A stretch of DNA of 41,965 nt from Sphingomonas sp. 1F27F7B (GCF_005503355.1 NZ_SCMK01000034.1:1-41965), one strand, 5' to 3'; positions 26,206-35,191 are shown, numbered from the stretch's first letter. The notes: generated by a model not told the origin, from the letters alone. Program-made: numbers and translations.

Positions 26206-26775
26206 GTGCTTAGAAGCAGTCCGGACAGGTTCGGCGCGGTCGCCGTCACGATTCACTGGTCGACGGCGATCCTGATCGTCGCTCTTCTGGGCTCGGGCTT
26301 CCGCGCTGCGCACGCGCTCGACCCTGTGACGAAGGTTGCCATCCTGCGCTTCCACATCCCGGCAGCCCTCGCTGTGGTCTCGACCACCCTGGCGAGAGTG
26401 GTCTGGTGGATCGCCTTCGATCGAAAGCCGCTGGCGCCTCGATCATCGTCTGTCTGGGAGCGGCGTGCCGCGCGCCTCGTTCACCTGTCGCTCTACCTCG
26501 CCATTCTCGTGATGGCTTCAAGCAGCATCGCGATGCTGGTCGCGAGCGGCGCGGGAACGGCGCTCCTATCCTCTTCCGGAGGCACGCTGCCCCGCTTCAC
26601 GGACTACGCTTCGAGGTCAGTCCACGGGATCGTCGCCGAGGTCCTCATCCTGCTTCTCGTCGCGCACATCGGCGCGGCTCTAAACCATCACTTCGTTCGC
26701 AGAGACCGACTGATCCGGCGGATGTGGTTCGGAAGCTGTCAGTTCAGACGCATGGAGCGTCAGACGAGGTGGTGA
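26206..26775 (+). CDS. Cytochrome b561-like membrane protein
   Basis: The 189-residue membrane protein is of the bacterial cytochrome b561 family, which passes electrons in the inner membrane through haem b. It has four hydrophobic segments and candidate haem histidines in AVTIHWSTAILIVALLGSG, LRFHIPAALAVV, and later SVHGIVAEVLILLLVAHIGAALNHH (given in part). GTG 26206 is favoured because GGAGAGGAG lies 7 bp upstream; ATG 26179 is the longer choice. It follows dndA in the same direction by 85 bp and overlaps the end of the opposing helicase by 16 bp. Whether it serves Dnd redox chemistry or is an unrelated passenger is unknown. Confidence 0.75.
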   Translation: MLRSSPDRFGAVAVTIHWSTAILIVALLGSGFRAAHALDPVTKVAILRFHIPAALAVVSTTLARVVWWIAFDRKPLAPRSSSVWERRAARLVHLSLYLAILVMASSSIAMLVASGAGTALLSSSGGTLPRFTDYASRSVHGIVAEVLILLLVAHIGAALNHHFVRRDRLIRRMWFGSCQFRRMERQTRW

Positions 26776-28901
26776 GCGAGGTCGTATCGTTCCAGCAGCG
26801 GCAAGAGCGCGCGCCTGGTCTCACCCACATTGGTCGCCAGCCGCGCGAACTCGGCCACGCGGTCCAGCTCCATCGCAAGAAGGCGGCGCTCGATGTCTCC
26901 CGCCTGGCCATCGACCTCGGGCAGTGCGACCATGAAGTCGTAGACCTCGGCGAACTGCTTGCCCGGAGACCGCCTTAGAATGCGGCCGCGACGCTGAACG
27001 TATTGGCGCGGATTGCGGCTGCTCGCCAGAATGAAGGCACGCCGGCACGCGGGCACGTCGATGCCCTCGTCGAGACACCTGATCGCGACCAGCGCGTCCA
27101 CGTCCCCGATCCGGAATGCATCAAGTATCTCGCGACGCTCGAACTGCGATTCCTGGGCCGTGAACCTCGAACTGCGCCAGCGCCGTCGATGCAGCATGGC
27201 GGAGACGGCCTCGACCTGGCGCTGCGGCCTCTGCTGGCCCGTGTCCTCGTCGTCCACCATGACGGTGGCATCGCTGCAGTAGAACAGCGTGTGAGAGGTC
27301 GGCTCCGCGCCGAGCAACCGCTCCAGCGCAGGGATCTTGTTCGCGGCGCCGCCGAGCAGGCGCGCTCGTTCGAACATGAGCTGATCGAGCCGTGGATCGC
27401 CCTCCCCGAGATCGCCGCCGCGCTGACCCACCCTCTTGGAGATCTCGGACGTCAGCTCGAGATACTCGCCGCGCTCGCCATCCGTCAGCTCGACGACCTC
27501 GACGTTGTAGCGGTAGGGCGTCAGCACGCCCTCGTGCAGCGCATCCGCGAGTCCGAAGGTGTCGCAAACCTTGCCATACCAGCCGACGAGCCGGGCATTG
27601 GCGTCGGCGTCGAGATAGTGCTCGGGTGTCGCCGACAGCCCCATGCGGAGACCGACGTCGCCCGGCAGCGCGGCATTGGTCCCGGCGGCTCCATGGCGGT
27701 GGCACTCGTCGCCGACCCAGAAGACGTCGTCCTGCGGCAGCCCGGCAAGGACCTGCTGGAACTCAGGTCCGATCAGCGTCTTGTTGACCACCACGAGGCA
27801 CAGGAAGGGCCACGCGCCCTGCGAGAAGTAGTGCGCCGCCTCCGAGACGTCGTCATGCCATGATCCCACGCCGCCGTAGCAGCGGAACGCCTGAATGGAG
27901 AAGGACCGGAGGACCTCCACCCACTGGTCCGCGAGCGCGACATAGGGGACGGCGACGATCATGCACAGCCGACGCCTGCCCTCGGACAACTTCACGGCGG
28001 CGTAGGTGGCGGTAATGGTCTTTCCCGCGCCGGTCGCAAGCGCGAGGATTCCCATCCCCCCTGCCGCTTTCCAGGCCCGCAGCGCGCGACGCTGATGCTC
28101 CATCATCTCGAACGGACGGCCGCCGAGAGTGGCCGGAAGCCTGGGCAGCGAGCGCTCGAGCGTCTTCGGCTCGTATCGCGCGAGCACCGCGTCCCGGACC
28201 GCAAGCTCCTGGTCGGGCTTGGCGATCTGGACGCGCTTCGCGGTCTCGATCAGGCGCTCCTTCGCGGCCTGGGGGAACGGGATGACGACGGCCTTCTTCG
28301 ACTTGTTCTCCCATAGCCTCGCGAACGTCGCGGAGTGCTTCGCGTGGAAGCCGCCGAGCTCGGGGCGCCACGACGGGAAGACGTCCATGCTCTCGAAGTT
28401 GAAGTCGGGGAGCAACGCATAGGCCGTCTCGTTCGCCGAGCCCTGGAAGACGACGCTGTCGCCGACGGCGTCGTGCATGATCCCGATCTTGCTGTGGAAC
28501 ATCCCCCGCCGCTTCAACGCGACCTGGACCTCGAGACGCCCGCTGGCGACGAGCCACGAGATGAGCTCGATCCGGGTCTGGAAGAGCTCGTCATCGACGG
28601 CCTCGAGGCGCCGAACCATTTCGACGCCGAGCTTGTCGGAAATCGCGCGGAGGTCGTAGCCCTCGCCGATCGCCCGTGCATCCTCCTCGTCGATCTCACC
28701 GCCGACGATCAGCCGCATCCGCCCGTCGCCGCGCACAAACGCCGAGAGGCCCTGCGCCGCGTAGGAAAGCATTGCCCCGGAGAAGAAGCCCACCGCACGG
28801 TCGTATCGCACCGACGCCGCGAGCGCGGGAACGTAGAAGTCGGCGAGAAGATCGTCGTCCTCGGACTCGTAGACCTCCTTGAGCTCGAGCGACCGCAGCA
28901 T
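26760..28901 (-). CDS. PLD-nuclease / SF2-helicase fusion, Dnd-associated restriction enzyme
   Basis: The 713-residue protein fuses a phospholipase-D nuclease domain to a superfamily 2 helicase. The PLD motif is HSKIGIMHDAVGDS (His136, Lys138) with GSANET 10 residues on. Helicase motifs are ATGAGKT (289-295), DECH (398-401), LSATP and the late QRRGRILRR. This resembles proteins annotated as DNA phosphorothioation system restriction enzymes next to dnd genes, so cutting of unmodified DNA is inferred. ATG 28901 overlaps the preceding stop (TGATG). It is the last gene of the minus-strand operon and converges with the cytochrome gene. Only one PLD motif is evident, so a dimer would form the active site. 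Confidence 0.88.
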   Translation of the reverse strand: MLRSLELKEVYESEDDDLLADFYVPALAASVRYDRAVGFFSGAMLSYAAQGLSAFVRGDGRMRLIVGGEIDEEDARAIGEGYDLRAISDKLGVEMVRRLEAVDDELFQTRIELISWLVASGRLEVQVALKRRGMFHSKIGIMHDAVGDSVVFQGSANETAYALLPDFNFESMDVFPSWRPELGGFHAKHSATFARLWENKSKKAVVIPFPQAAKERLIETAKRVQIAKPDQELAVRDAVLARYEPKTLERSLPRLPATLGGRPFEMMEHQRRALRAWKAAGGMGILALATGAGKTITATYAAVKLSEGRRRLCMIVAVPYVALADQWVEVLRSFSIQAFRCYGGVGSWHDDVSEAAHYFSQGAWPFLCLVVVNKTLIGPEFQQVLAGLPQDDVFWVGDECHRHGAAGTNAALPGDVGLRMGLSATPEHYLDADANARLVGWYGKVCDTFGLADALHEGVLTPYRYNVEVVELTDGERGEYLELTSEISKRVGQRGGDLGEGDPRLDQLMFERARLLGGAANKIPALERLLGAEPTSHTLFYCSDATVMVDDEDTGQQRPQRQVEAVSAMLHRRRWRSSRFTAQESQFERREILDAFRIGDVDALVAIRCLDEGIDVPACRRAFILASSRNPRQYVQRRGRILRRSPGKQFAEVYDFMVALPEVDGQAGDIERRLLAMELDRVAEFARLATNVGETRRALLPLLERYDLAHHLV

Positions 28902-29380
28902 CAGAAGTCCACGTCGTCGAGCGACTCCACTGCGGACCGGGCGTCGTCGAGATAGCCGCCCCGCTGCAGCGCCGAGCGCAGCGCCCGATCCCCGTTCGGA
29001 TCTGCGGCGTCCTCGGCCAGCCATTCGGCAATCACCTCGAGCCCGCCCCGCGCATACTCCTCGAAGATCTTCGCGAGCTCGTCCTCCTCCTTCGGATCGT
29101 CGGAGAGGATCTCCTGCCGCCGTTCGGCGGCGAGGCCGATCAGATAGACCATGTCCATGGCCGTGTCGGAGCGCTCCATGATGCGGCCGTCGACGAAGAC
29201 GTCGGTCGGGCCGTCCAGCGGTCGCCGACGGCTCTGCTCGAAGCCCACGGTCGCCGCGAACACGGCAAGGTCGCGGAACGTGCGGAAGATCGGGCCTCCC
29301 GTGCGCGGGTGCGGCGCCTGCGCGAGCCGGGCGCAGATGTCCTCGTCAGATACGAGGCGACGGATTGCCTTAAGTGTCAT
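28901..29380 (-). CDS. DNA phosphorothioation-associated protein 4-like (DndAssoc4)
   Basis: The 159-residue soluble protein resembles the family known as DNA phosphorothioation-associated protein 4. It has a conserved-looking TFRDLAVFAATVGFEQSRRRPL, a central RSDTAMDMVYLIGLAAERR and an acidic C-terminus (ESLDDVDF). Its start overlaps the upstream ATPase stop (ATGA), and its stop overlaps the helicase ATG, so all three are translationally coupled. A linker or regulator of the restriction complex is likely; the biochemical role is not established. Confidence 0.78.
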   Translation of the reverse strand: MTLKAIRRLVSDEDICARLAQAPHPRTGGPIFRTFRDLAVFAATVGFEQSRRRPLDGPTDVFVDGRIMERSDTAMDMVYLIGLAAERRQEILSDDPKEEDELAKIFEEYARGGLEVIAEWLAEDAADPNGDRALRSALQRGGYLDDARSAVESLDDVDF

Positions 29381-31386
29381 GCCACTCGCTCGATACGTGT
29401 GCGGTTGATCTCCTGGCCGAACAGCGAGCGCGCGATGCTGCGCCCGCCGACGACGATCTCGTCGTCGCTCCGCCCCTGCCGCTCCGACCGGTTCTCCGAG
29501 ATCAGAACGTATTCCGCGCCGATCCTCGGCCGCAGCGCGTCCAGCACGCCGTCGCCCGTGTGAGAGCTGGAGAGCAGCAGCACGACCTGACCCGCCATTT
29601 CCGGCAGGAACTCGGCGGTCGCACGCCGATAGGACTTGTCGAGATGGCCGATCGGGGCGTCCAGCACGAGCGGCGCGACCGTCCCCGGCGTCAGGATGGC
29701 GTCCTCCATTCCGACCCGCGACTTGGCGAACGCGACCAGAGCAGCGGTGAAGGCTAGGCTCATAAGCTGGTTCTCGCCACCGCTCTTCGGGATTGGCCCG
29801 GCGAAGTCGCGATGCGACAGCGACATCGAGAAGTCCTCGGCGAAGTGGAACCTGTAGTCGCGCCGCGCGGCGATCGCGAGGATCTCATTGATCTGCCGCT
29901 CTATGTCGGCCCGCGCATCAGTCTCATACTTCTGAAGGTGCGACACGAGACGATCGGAAGCGTCCAGCGCAAGCCGCCGCTTGCCGAAGATGACCTTCGC
30001 CCGCTCGTTCTTCTTGACTCGCGTCTCGATGTCGGTCGCCAGCCGGCCGATCGTCTGGGCACGGTCCGCGACGATCCGCTCCAGCCCGCCCTTCTCCTCC
30101 GACTTGGTGCGGATCTCGGTCTCCAGCGTGATGCGGGCGGCCTCGCGCTCGCGGACCTCCTCCACCTTGTAGCCTACGAGCTTCTTGGACTCCTCGCCGA
30201 TGCGATGCTCAAGGCTCCGCCGCTCCTCGATCGCCGCCGCCGCCTGCTCCTCGATCCGCCTCAGATCCTCGGGAGCCCTGCGCGCATCGTCGTGCATGGC
30301 CAGCAGGCGCGCCTTGGCCCTGACGACCTTGTTGAGTGCACCAGGCGTGCCGGCATTCTCGAGCAGCGCCGCGACCGACCGCCACTCCACCGTCTCCGGC
30401 TTGAGGTCGTGACAGCAGATGCACTTGCCCTTGGTGAGCAGCCCCTGGATGAAGGACTCGTTATACGGGCTGGGAAGCCGGTTCTCGATCTGCTCGGCGT
30501 CGATGAAGTCGAGCACCTCCTTGGCCAGCCGCCGGCCGACCAGCACCGTGCCGCGCTCGGATACCCAGCGGACGAGCGCCCCCTCGGCATCCGCGATGCG
30601 GCCCTGGACCTTCTCGAGCTGGACGTTCAGCTCGTCGCGGAGCTCCTGGATCTCCTTGGCGCCCGCCATCTGGCGGAGCTGCTCCTCGATCACGGCCTTC
30701 TGTTCCACCGCGCCCTGGATCGCCACGTCGAGATCGACGAGCTTGCGCTCGTCGCGGTCCTGATCGGCCTCGAGACCGCTCATGCGCACGCGCATCGTCT
30801 CAATCTCGGCCTCGAGCTTCATGGATCCGGCCTGGCGCGTGTAGGACGCCGCGACGTCCTTCAGATCGGCGATGGCCCGCTCGGCGAGGTCGCAGCCGAG
30901 CATGCTCCTGATCGCCGGGCCGGCGCCACGGTTGAGCTCGCCTGCGAAGGCCTCCGCGTGCTCTCCGTCGAAGAAGAAATACTCCGCCATGCGGGTCGGG
31001 ATGATCGTGCCGATGAAGGTCTCCGGCGCCTGCAGGGGTGTTCCGGCGGGCTCCTGGAAGACGGTCAGCTTCGGCTCGCTCTCGCCGTTCACGTGCCGGC
31101 GCATCGCCCGATAGTCTGCTCCGTCGAACTCGAAGCTGATCTCGACCGACGCCTCCTGTCCGCCCAGCGCCTCGGTCTCGAAGTTAACGAGCCGGGAGCG
31201 CTGCTCGAAGCGCGGCGTGGTCCGGTTGTAGAGCGCCCAGAAGACCGCGTTGAGCAGCGTCGTCTTGCCCACGCCGTTCTCGGCATGGACCAGCGTCACG
31301 TTCCTCGTGTCGTCGGTCGCGAACTCGATGTGTTCATGTCCATGGAACTGGCGGAAGTCCCGGAGGTCGACGCGCTTGATCTTCAC
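29377..31386 (-). CDS. Rad50/DndD-like SMC ATPase with zinc-hook motif
   Basis: The 669-residue ABC/SMC-type ATPase is distinct from DndD. Walker A is AENGVGKTT (residues 35-43), the N-terminal lobe contains EYFFFDGEHAEAF, and two coiled-coil arms flank a hook with KCICCHDLK (Cys322 and Cys325, CxxC). The C-terminal lobe has SGGENQLMSLAFTAALVAF and LVLDAPIGHLDKSYR. This is the Rad50 plan: a DNA tether or motor partnered with a nuclease. GTG 31386 overlaps the stop of the 56-residue gene upstream (GTGA). It sits between DUF262 and PLD-helicase genes, so it probably loads or gates nuclease activity on unmodified DNA. Confidence 0.85.
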   Translation of the reverse strand: MKIKRVDLRDFRQFHGHEHIEFATDDTRNVTLVHAENGVGKTTLLNAVFWALYNRTTPRFEQRSRLVNFETEALGGQEASVEISFEFDGADYRAMRRHVNGESEPKLTVFQEPAGTPLQAPETFIGTIIPTRMAEYFFFDGEHAEAFAGELNRGAGPAIRSMLGCDLAERAIADLKDVAASYTRQAGSMKLEAEIETMRVRMSGLEADQDRDERKLVDLDVAIQGAVEQKAVIEEQLRQMAGAKEIQELRDELNVQLEKVQGRIADAEGALVRWVSERGTVLVGRRLAKEVLDFIDAEQIENRLPSPYNESFIQGLLTKGKCICCHDLKPETVEWRSVAALLENAGTPGALNKVVRAKARLLAMHDDARRAPEDLRRIEEQAAAAIEERRSLEHRIGEESKKLVGYKVEEVREREAARITLETEIRTKSEEKGGLERIVADRAQTIGRLATDIETRVKKNERAKVIFGKRRLALDASDRLVSHLQKYETDARADIERQINEILAIAARRDYRFHFAEDFSMSLSHRDFAGPIPKSGGENQLMSLAFTAALVAFAKSRVGMEDAILTPGTVAPLVLDAPIGHLDKSYRRATAEFLPEMAGQVVLLLSSSHTGDGVLDALRPRIGAEYVLISENRSERQGRSDDEIVVGGRSIARSLFGQEINRTRIERVA

Positions 31387-31553
31387 GACGCGCTCCTCAC
31401 CGCAGCCGCCTCGACCGCCTCCCTGACCTTCTCCTGGCGCTCCGACTTCACGTTGCGCATCTCATGCGCATAGCGGCGCTGGACCTTCATCACGTCCAGG
31501 ATCAGGGCCTCGAGCGGCCCTCCTTCTTCCTGCTGCAAACCTGCATCCCCCAT
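31383..31553 (-). CDS. Small (56-residue) helical protein of the restriction operon
   Basis: A short frame from ATG 31553 to TGA 31383 encodes MGDAGLQQEEGGPLEALILD, then a charged helix with VMKVQRRYAHEMRNVKSERQ and an alanine-rich end. It has AAGGA upstream of its start, lies 20 bp after the DUF262 stop, and its own stop overlaps the ATPase GTG. The tight packing argues that it is real and stoichiometric. No family recognised; a coiled-coil adaptor for the Rad50-like ATPase is a guess. Confidence 0.65.
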   Translation of the reverse strand: MGDAGLQQEEGGPLEALILDVMKVQRRYAHEMRNVKSERQEKVREAVEAAAVRSAS

Positions 31554-31573
31554 GCGAATCCCGTCCTTCGATC

Positions 31574-33382
31574 CTAGAGCGCGAAAACCTTCACCGCCAA
31601 GTCCTTGAGATACGTCTGACGCGCATTAACCTCGGCCGGGCCCCAGGCGTTCGCCGTCGCGAGCTTCCGGTTCAACGGCGAAGGCGAGTTCGCGAGCACC
31701 GCCCTCTTGGCAGCGAACGGAAGGTTGCCGACCGCACCGTTGTCCGCCGGGCTGAGCACCGCGAGGTTGCCGAGCATGTGCACCAGGTCCGTCATCGCCG
31801 GATCGAAGTTCGGCGCGTTCTGCGCATAGACGTGCTCCAGCGTGTTCGCGGAGAAGTCCGCGACCGTCGTCTTGTTGGCGGTCGGCACGCCTGCACCGCC
31901 GGCGGCGGACCAGGGCTCGTAGGCATCGAGCGTCAGAAGCAGATACTTGAGCGGCTTGGTCGTCGCCGAGTTGGTGTATTTCTGCTCGTCGAGACGATTG
32001 CGGAACAGCGCCTCGGGCGCGTGCTGGTCCTGCAGAACCTTCAGCGCGACCGACAGGGCGGCCACCGTGAAGTTGGCCGGCTGGTCCCGTATGATCTTCG
32101 CGTGGGCGAGGAACACCTTCGCGGCGGGCTCGATGCGGGCATTCACGACTACCTTGTAGCGATACATGAAGCGCTCGAGCACGTGGACGACGTCCGCGAA
32201 CACGGTCTGCGACAGCGAGGACGCCGCGATCAGCAGCGGCATGCAGATGTTGAGCTTGAGTTCCGGAATCAGAAGCCGCAGCCTGTCCCGATCCCATGCG
32301 GTGACCTGCTGCACCGGCACCGCATAGGGCCAGCGCCCCTCGAGAATCGCGGCCATGCGCTCGAAGTCGCCCTTGAGACCGATGGTCGTCGAGACGACGT
32401 CGGCGGCCTGCTGGCCCGTCAGCTGCGCGGCCGTGTGCATCGGGAAGCGCTTGTCCATGAACTCGTCGAACAGCGTGGTCTTGCCCGGGCGCTTGGCCTC
32501 GTAGGACGAATAGATCCAGCGGAGTCCCTCGCCGATGTCTTCCGGATTTCCGGCCAGGATCGCGTCCCAGGCGTCCTCGACGATCTGCGACTGGGCGTTG
32601 GTTCCCCCGTTGTCCAGGATCTCGAGCGTGCGCGCGCGCAGCAGCTCGCCCTCGGTCAGGCCGGTTCCCCGGTCGTTGAGAACCTGGAACAGCATGTAGG
32701 CCTCGCTGCGCTGATCGGTCCCCATGTGGATGACGGTCCAATCCGTCGCGAGCACCTGCATCAGGTCCGACAGCCGCTGCGCCTTTTGGACGTCGCTCCC
32801 GTTGGCGACCATCTCGGCCAGCTTCTTCGCGATCTCGTTCTTGGCCTGCAGAAGCATCTCGTGCGATCGCCGGGTCGCGGCCGGCGCCTGTTCGGCCATC
32901 ATCTGCTCAAAAAAGATCTTGTCTGGCTTCGACAGCTCCAACCTCGGAATTTCTTCCACCTGCAGCGCCACCGTGTCGGGAAAGGACTCATACTGGCGCC
33001 AAAGCGCGTCTGCCGTGGTCAGCAGGAACGCCGCCGGACAGTCCGGAGCGTTTGGATCGCATGCTGCCGCCAGATTTCGCATCGCCTTCGCGAGCTCGTG
33101 CGCGAAAATCGAGAACGTCGCCAGCCGCTGCTGACCGTCGATCACCTCCACGTTCCGCCGAACGCTTCCAGGCGTCGGCGTCGAGACGGTCACGATGCCG
33201 CCGAGGAAGTGATGCTGAAGCTGCCCTATCGTCCGCTTCGCCAAGCAGACCTCGAGGTCCTTCAGAAAGTCCTCAATCTGCTCGTCGCCCCACGCGTAGT
33301 AGCGCTGATACTTCGGAACCCTGAAGATGAAGTTCTGCTGGAACAACTGACCAACCGTCAGATGCGTCGGTGTAATCGCCAA
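31574..33382 (-). CDS. DUF262/DUF1524 protein (GmrSD/SspE-like putative restriction nuclease)
   Basis: The 602-residue protein has an N-terminal DUF262 (ParB-like NTPase) domain with RVPKYQRYYAW and IDGQQRLATF (residues 81-86 the core). The C-terminal part resembles the DUF1524 HNH-type nuclease: NTLEHVYAQN around His517, then LGNLAVLSPADNGAVGN. The same pairing is found in the Type IV enzyme GmrSD and in SspE, which senses DNA phosphorothioates and nicks phage DNA. It opens the five-gene minus-strand operon, so it is probably a sensor or nicking component. The C-terminal nuclease motif is degenerate compared with textbook DUF1524, so activity needs caution. Confidence 0.83.
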   Translation of the reverse strand: MAITPTHLTVGQLFQQNFIFRVPKYQRYYAWGDEQIEDFLKDLEVCLAKRTIGQLQHHFLGGIVTVSTPTPGSVRRNVEVIDGQQRLATFSIFAHELAKAMRNLAAACDPNAPDCPAAFLLTTADALWRQYESFPDTVALQVEEIPRLELSKPDKIFFEQMMAEQAPAATRRSHEMLLQAKNEIAKKLAEMVANGSDVQKAQRLSDLMQVLATDWTVIHMGTDQRSEAYMLFQVLNDRGTGLTEGELLRARTLEILDNGGTNAQSQIVEDAWDAILAGNPEDIGEGLRWIYSSYEAKRPGKTTLFDEFMDKRFPMHTAAQLTGQQAADVVSTTIGLKGDFERMAAILEGRWPYAVPVQQVTAWDRDRLRLLIPELKLNICMPLLIAASSLSQTVFADVVHVLERFMYRYKVVVNARIEPAAKVFLAHAKIIRDQPANFTVAALSVALKVLQDQHAPEALFRNRLDEQKYTNSATTKPLKYLLLTLDAYEPWSAAGGAGVPTANKTTVADFSANTLEHVYAQNAPNFDPAMTDLVHMLGNLAVLSPADNGAVGNLPFAAKRAVLANSPSPLNRKLATANAWGPAEVNARQTYLKDLAVKVFAL

Positions 33383-33516
33383 GACCGGCCCTCCCCGCCG
33401 TTATTATCATCCCCACTCGATGGGCATAGCCCAGCGTCGAAGTCGCGCAACAACCAATCTCGCCCGAATACAACCACTTTGAACCGATTCGGAATGCCTC
33501 GAAGCGAACTGTGAAT

Positions 33517-33990
33517 TCAGCTAGAGTCGCCATGATGCAGCGCCGGCTTCGACCCTTTTAGGTTCATGAGAGCCGCTAGGCCCTTCAAAATCACAGGCGC
33601 TGGCGCCGAGCCCTCCGGACAAGGGCGATGCTCCACGCCGACGAGGCGCATCAAGGGCTCCAGGAATGCCGGCCCCGGCTCTCCGTCGACGCACTGCTCG
33701 TTTTCGCAGAACGCGACGAACGCCCTCCCTCCGGCATGCCTGGAGCTGCTGTAGACGATGCCATCTATCGTGCTTCCCTGCGCATCGCGGAAGATGCGGC
33801 CGAAGAACTCGGTCGCGATCTGGGTGGAACGTATTCGATGTGCTCGCGGCCATCCCGGCTGATCGGCTGCACGATGTCCTGCGCAAACGCGTGCAGAAAC
33901 TTCAGCGGATGGATCAGATCATGGCGGTCGGGCCTGAAGACGCTCGGAACCTCGGGAAGGTCCGCCAGGTCCAACACCCGCAGCGGTCGA
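33517..33990 (-). pseudogene. RES-domain toxin remnant, frameshifted and N-terminally truncated
   Basis: Two adjacent minus-strand frames together give most of a RES domain. One is LRVLDLADLPEVPSVFRPD through REHIEYVP; the next, shifted by one base, is QIATEFFGRIFRDAQGSTID, then IVYSSSRHAGGRAFVAFCEN and on to TGA 33517. Supplying one base near the junction (about 33832) restores YVPTQIATEFF. Upstream, the frame meets a stop just before FRALRPLRVLD. RES proteins are NAD-consuming toxins of RES-Xre pairs; no Xre antitoxin lies next to it. This fills the 680-bp gap between the DUF262 gene and 34062. Confidence 0.65.
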
Positions 33991-34061
33991 AGCGCGCGAA
34001 AGGTTCAGGACCGCCGGTGACGCGGCCAGCCCGCTGACGACATGAGCAGTCACATGCTGTT

Positions 34062-35135
34062 TTAAGGAAGACCGGTATCGGCACCGATCGTCACCAGCGC
34101 CTCGTAAAGGTGATCGGGAATCTGTTCAGAGCCCTGAAGCCCTTCAGAAAGAATAGGCCTGTTGTGAGCGTCAGCTGCCCGACGAAGCTCAGCAAGGGCT
34201 TCCTTTTCGGTCCAGGCGGTCATGTCGCCGTTCGTCGCCAGAGCTTCACCAGAGACGGTTCGGGTCGGGGTGAATACGACCCTACCCAACCTCGAACCGA
34301 TAGTCTTTGTGATCAGCCTCCCATAACGCCCATCGCCACGTTCCAGGATGAAGTGGGACGCTAAGAACATGGCGTTCAATCGATGCACTACTTTGACCAT
34401 GCGCTCGAAATCCTCGCCGGCCGCGATCCGCATCGACGTAAACACGTTCGCCCAACGCCAATCGTTGCATCCATCGATCGCCCGCAAGGCATCGTTGGCC
34501 GCGATCGCGTATCCGCGAGCCGCCACGTCGACTTTGCCGACAGCCACGCCTAAAACGACTCCCGTTCCGCCATCGATGCACACGAAGGCGACATGTGGCC
34601 GCCCATCCGACCTAGGCAGCGATGTCGCGACGCAATCAAACAGGATCGTCTGACCAAGCGGAGCGTACGCCAACATTCGGCGTGCTTCCGCCGAGACGAT
34701 CTCCCTTAGCTTGGTCATGCCCGGCAACCTCCCTCCCGGATCCAGAGCCGCGATCCTGAGCGTGTGCGCAACCAGCGCGCTCGTCGATCCGCCACCGGAC
34801 ATAATCACCGCCTTGCGCGCCGCCTCCATCAAGGACGCGGAAACCTCCGGGGAGATCGTCGACGTCCTGTTGCTTCGATTAGCGAACACGCCAAGCGATT
34901 CGAACGACCGCAGCTTCCGCCACTCTGCGGCAATCCTGTAAAAGCGACTAACGCTCACGCCTGCAGCGCTAGCGGCTTTGCCTACGTCAACGTCGCGCTG
35001 ACCATCGCCCCATAGCTGAAGCGCCCCGAACCTCCGCGCCGCCCGCTCCCGCTGCGACGGGGTGAGGGCGTTCCACATCGCCACGGCCCGCTCCTCGTCG
35101 AGTTCGACGGCCTCGGCCAGATCAGTCGGCATCAT
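34062..35135 (-). CDS. HTH protein with degenerate integrase-like core
   Basis: The 357-residue protein has an N-terminal HTH region (GKAASAAGVSVSRFYRIAAEWR). Its central segment GQTILFDCVATSLPRSDGRP then VAFVCIDGGTGVVLGVAVG has the look of the rve/DDE transposase beta-sheet. The C-terminal half lacks a clear second Asp and Glu in D-x35-E register, so catalysis is unlikely. It is divergent from tnsA across four TTAAAATGCGA motifs and has a broken relative at the left end (13682-14110). A regulator of the tns operon or an accessory transposition factor derived from a TnsB-like ancestor is inferred. Confidence 0.6.
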   Translation of the reverse strand: MMPTDLAEAVELDEERAVAMWNALTPSQRERAARRFGALQLWGDGQRDVDVGKAASAAGVSVSRFYRIAAEWRKLRSFESLGVFANRSNRTSTISPEVSASLMEAARKAVIMSGGGSTSALVAHTLRIAALDPGGRLPGMTKLREIVSAEARRMLAYAPLGQTILFDCVATSLPRSDGRPHVAFVCIDGGTGVVLGVAVGKVDVAARGYAIAANDALRAIDGCNDWRWANVFTSMRIAAGEDFERMVKVVHRLNAMFLASHFILERGDGRYGRLITKTIGSRLGRVVFTPTRTVSGEALATNGDMTAWTEKEALAELRRAADAHNRPILSEGLQGSEQIPDHLYEALVTIGADTGLP

Positions 35136-35191
35136 CTCGGACGGGCTTCCTTCCCATCTCGCCCCTTAACCATCTATTCCACGATTGTCAG

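Noticed and set aside
29812..31473. 553-codon plus-strand open frame
   Set aside because: Antisense to the Rad50-like ATPase and leucine/arginine-rich without motifs.
31778..33514. 578-codon plus-strand open frame
   Set aside because: Antisense to the DUF262 gene; no domain.
33521..33886. 121-codon minus-strand open frame as an independent gene
   Set aside because: It is an out-of-frame reading of the RES remnant; the RES motifs are in the other two minus frames.
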